NCBI GenBank assembly: GCA_003008705.1
Contig: PDUO01000044.1
Coordinates: forward strand, 361,801-425,800
Length of the DNA stretch: 64,000 nucleotides
Direction of reading: 5' to 3'
Source of the DNA: Pezicula radicicola
Taxonomy: Eukaryota; Ascomycota; Leotiomycetes; Helotiales; Dermateaceae
The notes under the pieces are model-generated. The model saw only the letters and a program-made list of their open reading frames with translations, ran no database searches and was not told where the DNA came from. Shown here piece after piece: positions 22,111 to 32,591 of the stretch. The first letter of the stretch is position 1; the number at the start of each line of letters is the position of its first letter. A program made the position numbers and the translations under genes.

Positions 22111-24869
22111 ATGTGGATACTGGAGAGCGAAGGCGATACCTTCAAAGGTATGTTTATATGACCATGATCCTATGACCCCATGGAACTGATTCGGAGCCAG
22201 GAAAGAAGTTTTGGCTGCGGCCTGGGAAGAAATTCCTTATTGGCCGTACAAAAGTTGAGGGTAAGGCCTTCCGCTTTCCGTGACTCAGATTCTCTCTGAC
22301 GCTGGATAGGCGCCAAATATGCCATTGAAGACAAGACAGTATCCAAGAAACATTTGACAGTGGAAGTAGGGCCTATTGAGGTTGGAGACTGTGTAGGAGA
22401 CAACCTTTACTGTTGTGAATGCCCGAAACTAACATTACCAAAAGCAAAATGTCCACAAACGATCCCGAGTTTCGGTGAAAGATTCATCAAAGATAGGCAC
22501 GCTGTTGAATGATGAGCAGATCCGTAATTCGCAACGCGAACTTCAGCATGAGTATAACGAGATCAGACTCGGCCGCCATAAGCATCTTTTTAAGTATAAA
22601 TAATCTTTCTTATCAATGATGATGATTCGTTGCTAATTTCAATCCAGAATCAACTGGATTCCAGTGACGCTTACGTTCTCTTTCGCTGGCAAACTAGGCA
22701 AGACAGAGTTTCCAAAACTCTATGAGACTTTAGGTCCTCTCGATATCAAAGTTTTAAACACGTATGAACAGGGGCAAACTACTCATGTAGTAGCAAAATC
22801 CCGAAATACATCGAAAGGCCTGCAGGCTCTAATTGATGGGAAGTTCATTGTCAGTCAAACGTTTACAGATGCTATTATCAAAGCAGCACAGCCATCATCC
22901 ACACCACCTGCTCTTATCGAGGAAGCCGAGGATGGGGAACCTGCAGCACCTTTGGAATCTGAATCTGCCTTAGAAGAGGACTTCGAAGGCAATTTCCCAA
23001 ATGCGCTTGATCATCTGCCACCACTCGGTGAAGAACCAACAGAACGCCCATCTGAAGCCTACGCCCCCAATTCTGCTCGGAAAAACATGTTTGAGGGCTA
23101 TACGTACATTTTCTACGAAAAAGGCCAGTTCAACACTCTTCTCGCCCCAATCACGCAAGGTGGAGGCAAGGCTACCCTGGAACCAGTCGTAGCCCATCAG
23201 ACCACCGTGGATGATTTTGTCAGAAGAGTCAAGAGTGTAGCTGGAGAGAAAGGACTTGGCGAATTCGAGGACGGGAGTGTTGGCAAGGGAGTGGTTGTTG
23301 TCAGATTCATCCCCAGGGAAACGGAGGACCCAGCAAAAGAGGAAGCGCGGATTTGGTATGGGACCTTCTACAATCGTGTAGCGCTACAACTTGATCACCG
23401 CCTAATTGAGCAAAACGAGTTCTTGGATGCTATACTCAACAATGATGCTAGTGTTCTAAGGAAAAGCCTGGAGGTTGAAGAGACTGGCACCATGGCACCT
23501 CCGCCTTCAGTTGGTGAGGTTATATGTCCTCTCTGTTTTGAACTTTGCTGACTAAAATCTAGCTACTGCAATGACCTCACAAACAATCCGAAGCTCTCCA
23601 CCTCCCCGTCCTACGCCTGCTAGGCCAGTTGAGGCCTCGGCAGAAGTTGATGCTGCCCCAGTAAGGAGGGGCAGAGCGAGGAGAGCAGTTACTAGCCGCT
23701 TCAAGGGTTTTGAAGATGATGATTTTGAAAGTCTTCCAAACAACGCTGCCCCTCCTCCTGTGGAAGTCAGTCAAGCACCCCCTCCAGTTGAGTCTCAGTC
23801 CCAAAGCATGTTCGTATCACAAGATCCGCAAGAAATGGTTGTAGATTCGCCACCTAGAGAAACGCAAACGACTAGATCTAGAAAGAGAAAAACACCTCCA
23901 GTGGTTGTGGAAGAGTCAGAAGAGGAGGATATCATGGAGCAGATGGCACCAGTAGCTGCAGCTCGGAAGAGACGGCGCGAGAATGATGAAGCTGCACGTA
24001 GACAAAGAGGAGAATCAATTCCTCTACCTGCTCCTGCCAAGGCCCAAAAATCAGTAGCTCCAGTCCCGAAGCCGAAAAAACAAAAGCCGGTAGAGGAGAT
24101 TGATGTGCAAGGAGAACTTGCCCGCCGACGAGAGAAGGAGAGGGAAATTGCAGAGGCCGAAACTCTAGCCTTACGAGAACAGCTGGATGGAATGGATATC
24201 GAGCAGATCCGCAATCTTGCCATCATTGAAGAGGTTGAGGTAAAGCGCTCAGAGCCTCGGCCCCGTGCGCATGGTGAGGATAGTGAACGCTGGGACGACA
24301 AATGGAATGGTCGTAAGAACTTTAAGAAGTTTAGACCGAAAGGTCAGAACGTTCCACGTAATCTCAACCGAGTCATCGTCCAACTTGAAGAGGTCAAGAA
24401 GCGAGATTATGGTATTGGTGACGAGTACTGGCTGGATGGAGATGCTGGTGAGCGCCCTAAGAAGGGGAAGGGGAAAGGGAAGGGGAAAAGGACACCTGGT
24501 GTCAGTCAAGTGCAATCGCAGTCATCAAGACCGTCTAGTGCAAGAAGTCAAGCAGTGGAGGAGGAAGTCATAGAAGACCCCGTTGTTAATGATGCGTCAT
24601 CTTCGGAGGATCTGCCGGATGATGTCCCCAAATTTCCCAAAGCCAAACCATCAGCGGCAGCCTCGAGATCGTCCCGGCAGACGAGCGTAGCTAGTGTTGC
24701 CAGCGCCCCCCCGGAGAGACCTTCGCAGAACAAGCGATCAGCAGCGACAACACTTACAAAACCAGCACCTGCCAAGAAGGCACGGCAGACAACCTTAAGG
24801 AAACCGGAAAGCGATAAGGATTCCGATAGTGAGGATGAACTTAAATTTAGATTTCGGAAGAAGAAATGA
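22111..24869 (+). CDS. nbs1: Nbs1/nibrin, MRN complex subunit (FHA-BRCT)
   Basis: Six exons (22111-22147, 22201-22260, 22310-22392, 22445-22593, 22648-23513, 23563-24869) join to 834 codons (833 residues). The first four small exons encode an FHA domain: MWILESEGDTFKGK, FLIGRTKVE, TVSKKHLTVEV (phosphothreonine-binding S..H), then GTLLND and EIRLGRHKHLFKI. BRCT-like tandem domains follow from LTFSFAGKLGKTEFPKLYE to about residue 320. The last 430 residues are charged and disordered, with a basic patch (KKGKGKGKGKR) and the conserved fungal tail ending EDELKFRFRKKK. With Mre11 and Rad50 it senses double-strand breaks and activates the Tel1/ATM kinase. The reconstructed N-terminus matches the family well, so the start is secure. 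The exon 5 donor is the GTGAGG at 23514, the only one that keeps frame. Confidence 0.93.
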
Positions 24870-25009
24870 GGCGCTTTTGTGGTATGTGGGGAATGATGGG
24901 CTTCGTCATGTTCATGTATTAGTTGCACATAGCTAGCTACAGTGTATCTTGACCTGTAATTCTCGTCTAGGCTGTGTAAATACTCTATAAATGCCAACGA
25001 TGCTATTAT

Positions 25010-26020
25010 TTAATCCATGTCTTCTAAGCCTCCTGGTGCCCCAGCGACCTCACTCTCACCGACCGCTATGCCTACCAAGCACCCTTCTAACATCCCCTCC
25101 CAGTTAACCCAAGGATGCACCTCACCGAACAGGCGCGTACCATCCCTCCCAGCACACTTCATTAATTCTGGCTCTCCGCCAGGATGATAAGGCAAGTACG
25201 GACTTATATTATACACTTTCCCACCCAAAACCGTCCATGCATCCTTCCCCTTCCTCCCTGTCTTCTGCTTAAGCAGTGAAGGCGGAACCCTTAGATATGG
25301 GGTAGAAGGTGATAAGCCGCTAAGGTTGGCATTAGGTGAGTTGGCCAGTCTTGCCCAATCTAATGGAGAGTGTCCTGGTGTGAGTTGCACTTTCTTTGAG
25401 GGTTTCGTGGGGATGCTAGAGTGTGTTGGTGGTGGTACTAGGCCTGCAGAACGGTTCGGAGCTGGTGAGCGCAGTGGTGGTGACATCAGCGAGGAGGCAT
25501 TTACAGAGCGGAGGGGTGGTTGAGCGGCAGCTATGGGGTTTAGTCGTGGGGGTCCTCTGCCTCCTGATGCTCGTTGTGCTGAGTTCGCGGCGGGAAAGGA
25601 GGGTGTATTTTGTGATGGGGAGGAGGTTGAAGGTTCGAGGTTGAAGCTGGGGGTTGGTTGGGTAACTGAAGGCTTCTTTACTACGAATGGTGGAGGCGGC
25701 ATTGCTTTGCGATCGAGTTCAGCTTTCTTTTGTTCTGAGACCTTCGCAGGCGGCTCCTCCTCCTCATCTTCTTCCGACTCATCATCATCGTCGCCCATCA
25801 TGCCCATCTCCCTCAGATAGTCCCCCACAACCGAGATAGCAACATCTTCACTTCCTCCTGCCTTGCTCTCTTCTACCACCACTTCCGGCGCATTCTGAGG
25901 CTTGGGGACAGCGGGAAGACTGGGGCGTCGAAACCATGGTAGGAAAGACCATGATGTTGGCGGATGTCTGTAGCACAAGAATGAGACTGAGGCGATCAGT
26001 ATTGATAGCCCGAGGAACAT
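25010..26020 (-). CDS. Cytochrome b5-like haem-binding protein (Irc21-like)
   Basis: A single exon of 336 residues. The N-terminus MFLGLSILIASVSFLCYRH is a hydrophobic membrane anchor or signal-anchor. An acidic stretch (DDDDESEEDEEEE) and a long proline/serine-rich disordered region follow. A C-terminal cytochrome b5 domain begins about residue 255 (DAWTVLGGKVYNISPYL). It has the two axial histidines at H279 (HPGGE) and H302 (FGEVHPWVN). The layout of a long variable region plus a C-terminal b5 domain recalls yeast Irc21 and its filamentous relatives. The cellular role is poorly known. The 3' end is convergent with nbs1, 140 bp apart. Confidence 0.85.
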   Translation of the reverse strand: MFLGLSILIASVSFLCYRHPPTSWSFLPWFRRPSLPAVPKPQNAPEVVVEESKAGGSEDVAISVVGDYLREMGMMGDDDDESEEDEEEEPPAKVSEQKKAELDRKAMPPPPFVVKKPSVTQPTPSFNLEPSTSSPSQNTPSFPAANSAQRASGGRGPPRLNPIAAAQPPLRSVNASSLMSPPLRSPAPNRSAGLVPPPTHSSIPTKPSKKVQLTPGHSPLDWARLANSPNANLSGLSPSTPYLRVPPSLLKQKTGRKGKDAWTVLGGKVYNISPYLPYHPGGEPELMKCAGRDGTRLFGEVHPWVNWEGMLEGCLVGIAVGESEVAGAPGGLEDMD

Positions 26021-26788
26021 GATACTGTACTAGCAGAAATCCAGAAGTTTGGTTACGGTTCTGACTATTTGACTATTTGGCGGTTGACCAAAATTAAATT
26101 TAGACAAGGCTGCACGAAGGTTGGATAAGGACTCGCTTAGATAAGTGCATAAAGTTAACATCTCAAACTCATCTCTCTTTTTGTCTTTTTTTTTGGTCGT
26201 CTGGTACGAACCCCACCTGTTATTTCTGGTGTCTTGTTATTATTAAGGATTTGGCTTTGGTGTTATAGTTGGTACCTGAATCACGAACGTTTCTGGAGGA
26301 TCCGTACCTGACTGCTACCTAGTAATGTACACAAACACGCTTTGGGAACGGTTGTACATGAACTACCGGATCCCGAGCCTCAACAGGGCATCCTACCTTG
26401 CGGGGTTGGTGGTCAGGGGTGATTTCACCAGTTTTAACTAAGAAAGCCCCCCCCTTTGCTGGCCAACCACAAGGCCGCTATCGATTCTGCATAAACAAAA
26501 GCCTGGGGCCATATGAGTTGACTCGACAGCTCACCGACTAATACTCCGCTAAGCTATAGCTGCTCTGCCGTTAAGAACTATGGAAAAGATGGGATGGACG
26601 GGCACGAGGTGCATGTAAACAAAGGAATCCGGAACCTCTCTCATTTTGTAAAAAAAATTGTGTATCGTGAATTTCTGTCTCTCTCTTTTGAACTCGATAG
26701 AATTATTCTTTGTATTATTTATTGTGCAATCATGAGTCCGGTCTTTTTATTCGATGTTTGGTCCAGTCTATAAACTCGGCTAGTAGAT
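26021..26788. other. Intergenic region, divergent promoters
   Basis: 768 bp between the divergent b5-like gene and the coiled-coil gene. It is pyrimidine-rich in parts (poly-T at 26188-26195). No further gene or repeat is supported. Confidence 0.5.
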
Positions 26789-28975
26789 ATGAGGGCCTTC
26801 ACCACCTTAGGAGTTCGGACTCTACGAACATCCTCCAAAAACAATCAAGATAATCAGGAGAATCTGACAACTAATACCACCAACACTCCCACACGACGGC
26901 CGACTACTCGCACACCACTTCAACCTCGCGATCAGAATGCCATGAGAGTGCCACCAAAGGGCTCGCAACCATTAGCCGTCAAGAGTGGCACCAACATGCC
27001 CTTGGATAAACAAAATGCCTCCCGACGACCCCTCATGCCAAAACTTGGTGCGAATCCAAAGCAGGGAAGCAAGTCACCTTTGACACCTAGAGTTGCTGGC
27101 TCGACTGCGCCGGCGACGACGCCGGCAGCACGGAGGGGGGCACGTGTAGAGCGCCCAGAGAATGGCACGACCACGACTCACAAGGAGGATCTATCGGTGC
27201 CTGGTTCCTACTTGAGCAAAAATGTCACTCCGAGATCAGGTCCACGAAGGGTTCGAGTCGACAGTCCTAACAACACACCGACGACTGGTCACCCACAATC
27301 TACGGCGGATTTGCCTCGAATCGCTCAGGACCTCACATATGGGCAGGGACTCGGTATAAATGGAATGGAGAGGGACGGATCAAAGCGTACAACCGTATCT
27401 TTCAGTCCAACTGTATCAGACATTGGCTATACAAGTCCACCGGCAACGGCAGATGCAAAATTCTTCTTTGCGAGCGATGTAAAGTCAGGGGCACCTCCAG
27501 CACCAAGACCAACTCTACAGAAGAGCTCGTCATTCTTCTACGCCAATGGCGATTCGATTCCTCCTCCCCTAAAATCCGGTGGTTCTACTGTGGGATCATC
27601 GATAGGGGAAGAGTCTTGTCAGCCAAAGTTCTTTCATGCCAATGGCACTCCCGATCTACACGCATCGCCTCAATTCGGACCCCCGCGCTCTACCGTGTCG
27701 AATTCTTCTCGTATAACTTCTCCACGGCTAGCACCGACTGCTCCGATAATATCGCATAGGCCTGCATCACCGCAGAAGCTGGGCTCGCATGCTTCTGTTA
27801 CATCGCTGAAAAGTGCACCGGGGCGGACATCGCCAGCATTTAGTCGGCCGGGACCAGGAGGACGTGGACAATCTGCACAAGGTACCGTGGCATCTCGCAG
27901 GACAAGTATAGAATCATCACAGAGGCTTGGTCATGGCAGGACAGGGAGCCTGGGATCGATGGTGGAGGCAAAGACGCCGCCAGTAAGGAAGGTTTCATAT
28001 GGCAGCCCCGAACCTCAAGGACCACTCACACCAGCCCTTGCGCTTAGCCCTATCTCAATATCAACGCCAGAGAGAAGGCTTGAGGAGGAAGATGACGAGC
28101 AGGAGGACGAAGAAGAAGCCAAAGATGAGGTTGCGTCCGAGCCAAGTCCCATAAAGGCCGGTCATTCAATAGAGCACATGAATGAGCTTGCAGCCAATGC
28201 ACGGAGAGAGCGGAAAGTGTTAGACCTGGAAATTACAAATTCGTCACTAGAAGCTATAAATCGAACCTTAGAACGGCAGATGAGAAAGCAGACGGCAGAA
28301 CTTCGAAGATATAGAAGATTAAGTCGATCTGGGAGGTTATCAATTAATACAGCGGGTTCGTCCCGTATCTCATCGATCAACCTCTCAGCTATGGACGGAG
28401 TGGAAGGCCCTGACTTGTCTGACATGAGCGAAGAGGATGGCGAAGGGGACGGAGAAGAGGATGGTGAAGAGGAAGAAATATTTTCATCAGAAGAGGATAC
28501 GCCAGATGATGGCTCACTATCCCCCGGAGCGATGGCTGAAAGTGACGCCCGGCATCGGACGAGAGACGAGAAGAGGCTACAGCTGGATTTATCAAAACAC
28601 CAACAATTACTCGTCGATAGCCAGAAGATGAACCAGAGCTTGAAGAGGTGTCTAGGCTGGACGGAAGAACTTATCAATGAAGGAAAGAAGGCCTTGGAAT
28701 ACCACGTCCGAGTCAGCGATGTTGACCTTCCCAAAAGTCTCGCTGAGAATTTTGGACATGGAGGAAGAGTCCTGGCGCCTGATGAAGTCAGTTTCAACCA
28801 AGCAGAAGATGAGGAGAACGAAAGAATAATGTCGGGGCTAAACTCTCCACTATTACGAGAAGTAATGAACCTAGCACCATGGGGAGGTCTAGGTCGAGAT
28901 GACCGCGACAGCGGCATCGAATTGGATCCGGAGCGTGGAATGCTACGGGAACCATTGCAACGAGAGCCTCAATAA
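26789..28975 (+). CDS. Large basic/coiled-coil protein of unknown function
   Basis: A single exon of 728 residues. The first 440 residues are rich in Pro, Ser, Thr and Arg and look disordered. Within them are three spaced copies of an aromatic motif: KFFFASDV (about 228), SFFYANGD (about 250) and KFFHANGT (about 280). An acidic run follows (EEEDDEQEDEEEAKDE). Then comes a strongly predicted coiled coil, NARRERKVLDLEITNSSLEA to QMRKQTAELRRYRRLSRSGR (about 470-525). A second acidic segment and a further helical region with HQQLLVDSQKMNQSLKRCLG follow. The overall form suggests a scaffold or cytoskeleton-associated protein, but no family is recognised. The ATG at 26789 is the first in frame. No splice signals are needed. 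Confidence 0.8.
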   Translation: MRAFTTLGVRTLRTSSKNNQDNQENLTTNTTNTPTRRPTTRTPLQPRDQNAMRVPPKGSQPLAVKSGTNMPLDKQNASRRPLMPKLGANPKQGSKSPLTPRVAGSTAPATTPAARRGARVERPENGTTTTHKEDLSVPGSYLSKNVTPRSGPRRVRVDSPNNTPTTGHPQSTADLPRIAQDLTYGQGLGINGMERDGSKRTTVSFSPTVSDIGYTSPPATADAKFFFASDVKSGAPPAPRPTLQKSSSFFYANGDSIPPPLKSGGSTVGSSIGEESCQPKFFHANGTPDLHASPQFGPPRSTVSNSSRITSPRLAPTAPIISHRPASPQKLGSHASVTSLKSAPGRTSPAFSRPGPGGRGQSAQGTVASRRTSIESSQRLGHGRTGSLGSMVEAKTPPVRKVSYGSPEPQGPLTPALALSPISISTPERRLEEEDDEQEDEEEAKDEVASEPSPIKAGHSIEHMNELAANARRERKVLDLEITNSSLEAINRTLERQMRKQTAELRRYRRLSRSGRLSINTAGSSRISSINLSAMDGVEGPDLSDMSEEDGEGDGEEDGEEEEIFSSEEDTPDDGSLSPGAMAESDARHRTRDEKRLQLDLSKHQQLLVDSQKMNQSLKRCLGWTEELINEGKKALEYHVRVSDVDLPKSLAENFGHGGRVLAPDEVSFNQAEDEENERIMSGLNSPLLREVMNLAPWGGLGRDDRDSGIELDPERGMLREPLQREPQ

Positions 28976-29837
28976 TAAGAAGCGGGAGGCCAGCTAGCAG
29001 GCAGGCAGGCAACGAGAACAACGTATTTGTACAACCAACACACCACTCACTCAGTCGATACACCGACTTTTTCTTTATGTCAGTCAGTCATCATTGTCCG
29101 GAATAAGGGGATTCATTACACAAACCAGCCTATGGGATCGATTAGTAAGGGGAGTTTTATTTGCAGGACAGGGCCAACTTACTTCTCGGCAACCTAGGTG
29201 GACCATGCATTAGGGACGGCGTTCTATTCTTACTTTCGTTTTCTTGTTCGGAAACTGGGACAGGGCCGGGTCAACTCCATCGCGTATATTTTTCTTTTGT
29301 CTGTATTGTAACTTTGATTTCTTGAAAGTTCTATGATACCCCACCCCACACTCTAAAATGGGACAGAGATAAAAAATAAATACCCGGCGGCGCTCTCTCT
29401 CGATGAATATTCAAAGGAAGAACAGCAAGAGGCTATTCGAAGGGGAGGATTATTTGGTGGTGGAGACGGGAGAAGGGAAAGCCGGGTACGGAATACTACA
29501 GTTGTGTGGATGAAGGGAGGGGCTGGCAGACTTGAGAGGGAATGCGAGGAGAGGAAGGGGAGAGGATGTTGGTTGATATAGTGCGTAGTTGATTGATTGA
29601 TTGTTGAGATTCAGATTAAGAATTAAATGAGACTTAGAAAGTCATTTGTGTGTGTGTGTGGTTTTGTTGGTTTGCTTGATTTTGCTGTTGTGGTTCTGCT
29701 GTCGTGATTTGTGATGTGAGATGGCTCTATAGTAATTTGATGGTTGGGAGCCAAGTAGTTTCTAAGATCTTTGGAGGTCTTTCGAAGATAACGAGGGGAT
29801 TTGGACTTGTTGGTAAGTATTTTAGGTTTCTTGGGAG
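28976..29837. other. Intergenic region
   Basis: This is the 3' flank of the coiled-coil gene. A GT-dinucleotide stretch lies at about 29646-29660. No supported gene. Confidence 0.5.
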
Positions 29838-29938
29838 CTGTGTTGATGAGTTCATGAAATGAATAGTTGATTTCATGAGTCAAGTCAAGTCAATATAAGT
29901 GACTTAATATGCCCAAACTCATAAGCTTGTCGGCACAG
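29838..29938. mobile_element. Short inverted-repeat element, CTGTGCCGAC family (101 bp)
   Basis: The left end reads CTGTGTTGATGAGTTCATGA. The right end, GCTTGTCGGCACAG, is the inverted form of CTGTGCCGAC. The interior carries GAGTCAAGTCAAG and ACTTAATATG tracts, as in the copies inside introns of the gene at 34987-47016. It has no coding capacity. I cannot see a clear target duplication. It is called a MITE-like element on terminal structure and recurrence. Confidence 0.6.
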
Positions 29939-30087
29939 AACTGCTTTAAGATGGGATAGAGGATAGACAAGAGTTAAGATTATATTGCCTGTCGACCTTA
30001 ACGAAATCATCAATAGCAGCAAAAGGTGGAACTAGACATTCTGTTTCTTGAATTCTTGGATGGATTAAGCTTTCTTTTCTAACTAAT

Positions 30088-32338
30088 TTATGTTTTCTGA
30101 CGCTTCTTCTTCTGCTTCTGTGAAGTTTTCTGTATTTGCGCCGACACTTCCAAATCATCTTCTAACTCTTCTTGTAATTGGGTATCAGCTGCTTCGTCTG
30201 TCTCCTCTTCATCCTCCGCCTCATTAGCTTCTGCTTCATCGCTATCTTCATCTTCCGAGTCAAGACCGAATGCTTCGTCGACGTCGGCGGCGACATCGTC
30301 GAGCTCGACTCCACCATCTTCGTCATCGCTGTCGAATCCTTCGAAGGCACTCTCGTCCGCGGCGGTCGAAGCTATGTCAGCGACTGATGTATCGGCAACT
30401 GAGGTCTCGTCGTCACGCTTTCTCTTTTTGCGCATCTCTCCAAGTCTTCCTTCTCTGCCTTCTATGCCCTCTTTCTCTTCTTGGCCCTCCAGAAGAGGGG
30501 GTGGGGTGAACCATGGAATCTTGCCTCTCAGGAAATCATTGAGGACCATCTTTGCCACTCCATCAACGTCAGGTTCACCTTTAGCAAGAAGTCTGCCTCC
30601 TTTTCTGGCAAGCAGCTCGAGAAACTCTATGTGATTTTTGTAACCTTTCAGGGCATATGTTCTTTCAATATGTTGTGGTTTCGTTTTGGCCAGGACAGCC
30701 GGGATATACTGTTCCGGGTTCTCAACGTTCTCTACTCGGACAACACCTCGCAGTAAGATATCTTGAGGAGTATCTGTTGAGCTCGGAGGCACGACACCTG
30801 GACAATCGATGAGATATATCCTCTTCATGAGGGTGATGTATTGCCAAATCTTTGTTTCTCCTGGAATTGGAGCTACCGTGCAAACCTTCTTGTTTCGTAG
30901 TGTATTTATGATGGATGATTTTCCTGTATTTGGGTATCCAATGAAACCTACAGATACCTGTTTGCGGTCGGAATGGAGAGAGGAGAATTGTCGGAGGAGT
31001 CCTATCAGAGAACCCTTGCCAAACGAGTTTGTAATGGATGCGTGGAATGCAAGAGTTGGGTAATCTTTCGAGAGGTAACGAACCCAGGAAGCCTGCAATA
31101 TATTAGTTTTTGCAGATCATTTTATAAACGGTAAATTCCGAAATGTAATATGTATGAATCATTACTAAGAAAACCACCATGAGCCACCAACATGGGTGGA
31201 AGTGGTTTTCAACTCAAACGAAACACGCCCAGACTCTTTGCGGCAGACCCTCCAAGACGGCGAGTTGCCTACTCAAGATCAGAAAGACCAGGAGCGACGA
31301 GAATGGATTTATTCTACCAAAGTTGTAACAGACGGCCTTCCATTGTAGAGAGCATACAAATGCAGAAGGTGCCTTGACTTAACGATGGAACAGAGGGATA
31401 GTGCGTGAAGACAAAGAGATGATAGTACTCACAGCAACTTTGGTTGGTACCAAATCGCACTTATTAAGGACAAATATCAAGTGTTTATGTGGTGCCTCTT
31501 CCTTGATGTACTTCTCAACACTTCGGCATCGTGTTCCCAGAGGGTCTCGTGCATCCAGCACATGGATAATAACGTCTGATGAGTCGATAACTTTGTAAAG
31601 CTCATTCCATATTCGCTTACTCTGACCTTTGTTGAAGATAGCTTCTCGTGCACTTGTCAGGTAGCCGTCATCCTGTGCAGCAGCTTCACCGATAGGCTCT
31701 CCATTAGGCATGGAGTTGCCACTGAGTAATTGCGCTTGTTCAAGACGGTCTAGGTAAGAATCGTGGCTCTTCAAGCTGTCTTCAGCAAGGTCCTCCAATG
31801 AACTGACTCCCAGTTTCACCCGCTTTCTCTGTGCTTTGGGTCCGAACACATCTCCAAAGGGTGCAGCTTCCACTGCTATCTTGGCTTGATGTTGCTTGAT
31901 ACCATCCTTCTTACCTTCACCATCTCTGATCAAGCTCATGGGAAGCTTGTTTGATTTCAACAGAACAGAGTATGGATCGGACGCACGCTCAGCCATGGCT
32001 TCTCTGAAGGAATTTAACGCATCCTGGCCAATGACTCTTGAATTGGTGAACCATTTCCGGTTAGGCTCGATTCGTGCAATTGGAGTTTCTCTGCTTTGGA
32101 ACGACGCAGCTTTAGTGACCTTTCCTGCGGCATTGTGTTGCGCCTTTCCGTCTTTGAACATATTAAGGGTCTTGACCTTCTTCGCCGAGCTGTTACAACC
32201 ACGTTAGGCCATGTTTGAGAGCAGATCTCTTGCGACATACCGATAGAAATTCTCTCCCTTGACCTTGACATTGGCCATGCCATCGCCAATCTTTCCCTGC
32301 CGGATTTTCCTGGCAGCTTCCTTCTTTCCGGTACCCAT
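30088..32338 (-). CDS. nog2: Nucleolar GTP-binding protein 2 (Nog2/Nug2)
   Basis: Three exons (32338-32241, 32189-31433, 31092-30088) join to 620 codons (619 residues). The basic N-terminal NGP1NT domain begins [21 protein letters not shown] circularly permuted GTPase domain follows: DARDP (G5), then NKCD (G4) near residue 277, GYPNTGKSS (G1) near residue 337, PIPGETK (G2) and DCPGV (G3). The C-terminal 110 residues are acidic and end in a lysine/arginine tail (KQKKKRQKT). Nog2 is an assembly GTPase for pre-60S ribosomal particles. It occupies the site later taken by the Nmd3 export adaptor. Intron 1 is 51 nt. Intron 2 is unusually long (31093-31432, 340 nt) and probably hosts a snoRNA. It is divergent from the mitoribosomal gene by 253 bp. 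Confidence 0.95.
31145..31375 (-). ncRNA. Candidate intronic H/ACA snoRNA (snR191-like) in nog2
   Basis: In the sense of nog2, intron 2 contains a hairpin at 31369-31336 with arms CCTTCTGCATTTGTA and TACAATGGAAGG. An H-box-like AGAATA follows at 31315-31310. Further on, a hairpin at 31210-31169 has the perfect outer stem GAAAACCAC/GTGGTTTTC and inner stem CCACC/GGTGG with an internal pocket. An ACA-like trinucleotide follows at 31153-31151, about 16 nt past the stem. The second half is long, so it may contain an additional stem. In Saccharomyces cerevisiae the NOG2 intron hosts the H/ACA snoRNA snR191, which guides pseudouridylation of 25S rRNA. The same host gene and the oversized intron support this call. 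The guide pairing to rRNA was not tested, and exact ends are approximate. Confidence 0.6.
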
Positions 32339-32591
32339 CTTGAGTTCAGGTGCGCAAAGCGCTGTTATGTTGGAGGGGGAGGAGGGAAAAAGTGGTCGTG
32401 AATGTGAAGAGCCAGGCTGAACAAAAAAAAGTTCGTGAAATATGAGCGCCTTGTGGCGCGTGTGGCTGATGCTCGCACGCTAGCCACTAGTGGATTTTTT
32501 ATTTGATCAAGCAGCCTCAACACAGTTCCAGATCATCGCCGACGAGCTTTCCTCGGCCTTGTACTGTCATTAAAGGACAATCCATCATACA
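32339..32591. promoter_or_regulatory. Shared divergent promoter, nog2 / mS26
   Basis: 253 bp separate the start codons of a cytosolic ribosome-assembly gene and a mitochondrial ribosomal protein gene, so the two promoters overlap. Inferred from gene arrangement. Confidence 0.5.

Noticed and set aside
29623..29883. Minus-strand frame of 86 codons
   Set aside because: Lys/Thr/His-rich low complexity from a GT-repeat-containing stretch, overlapping the inverted-repeat element.
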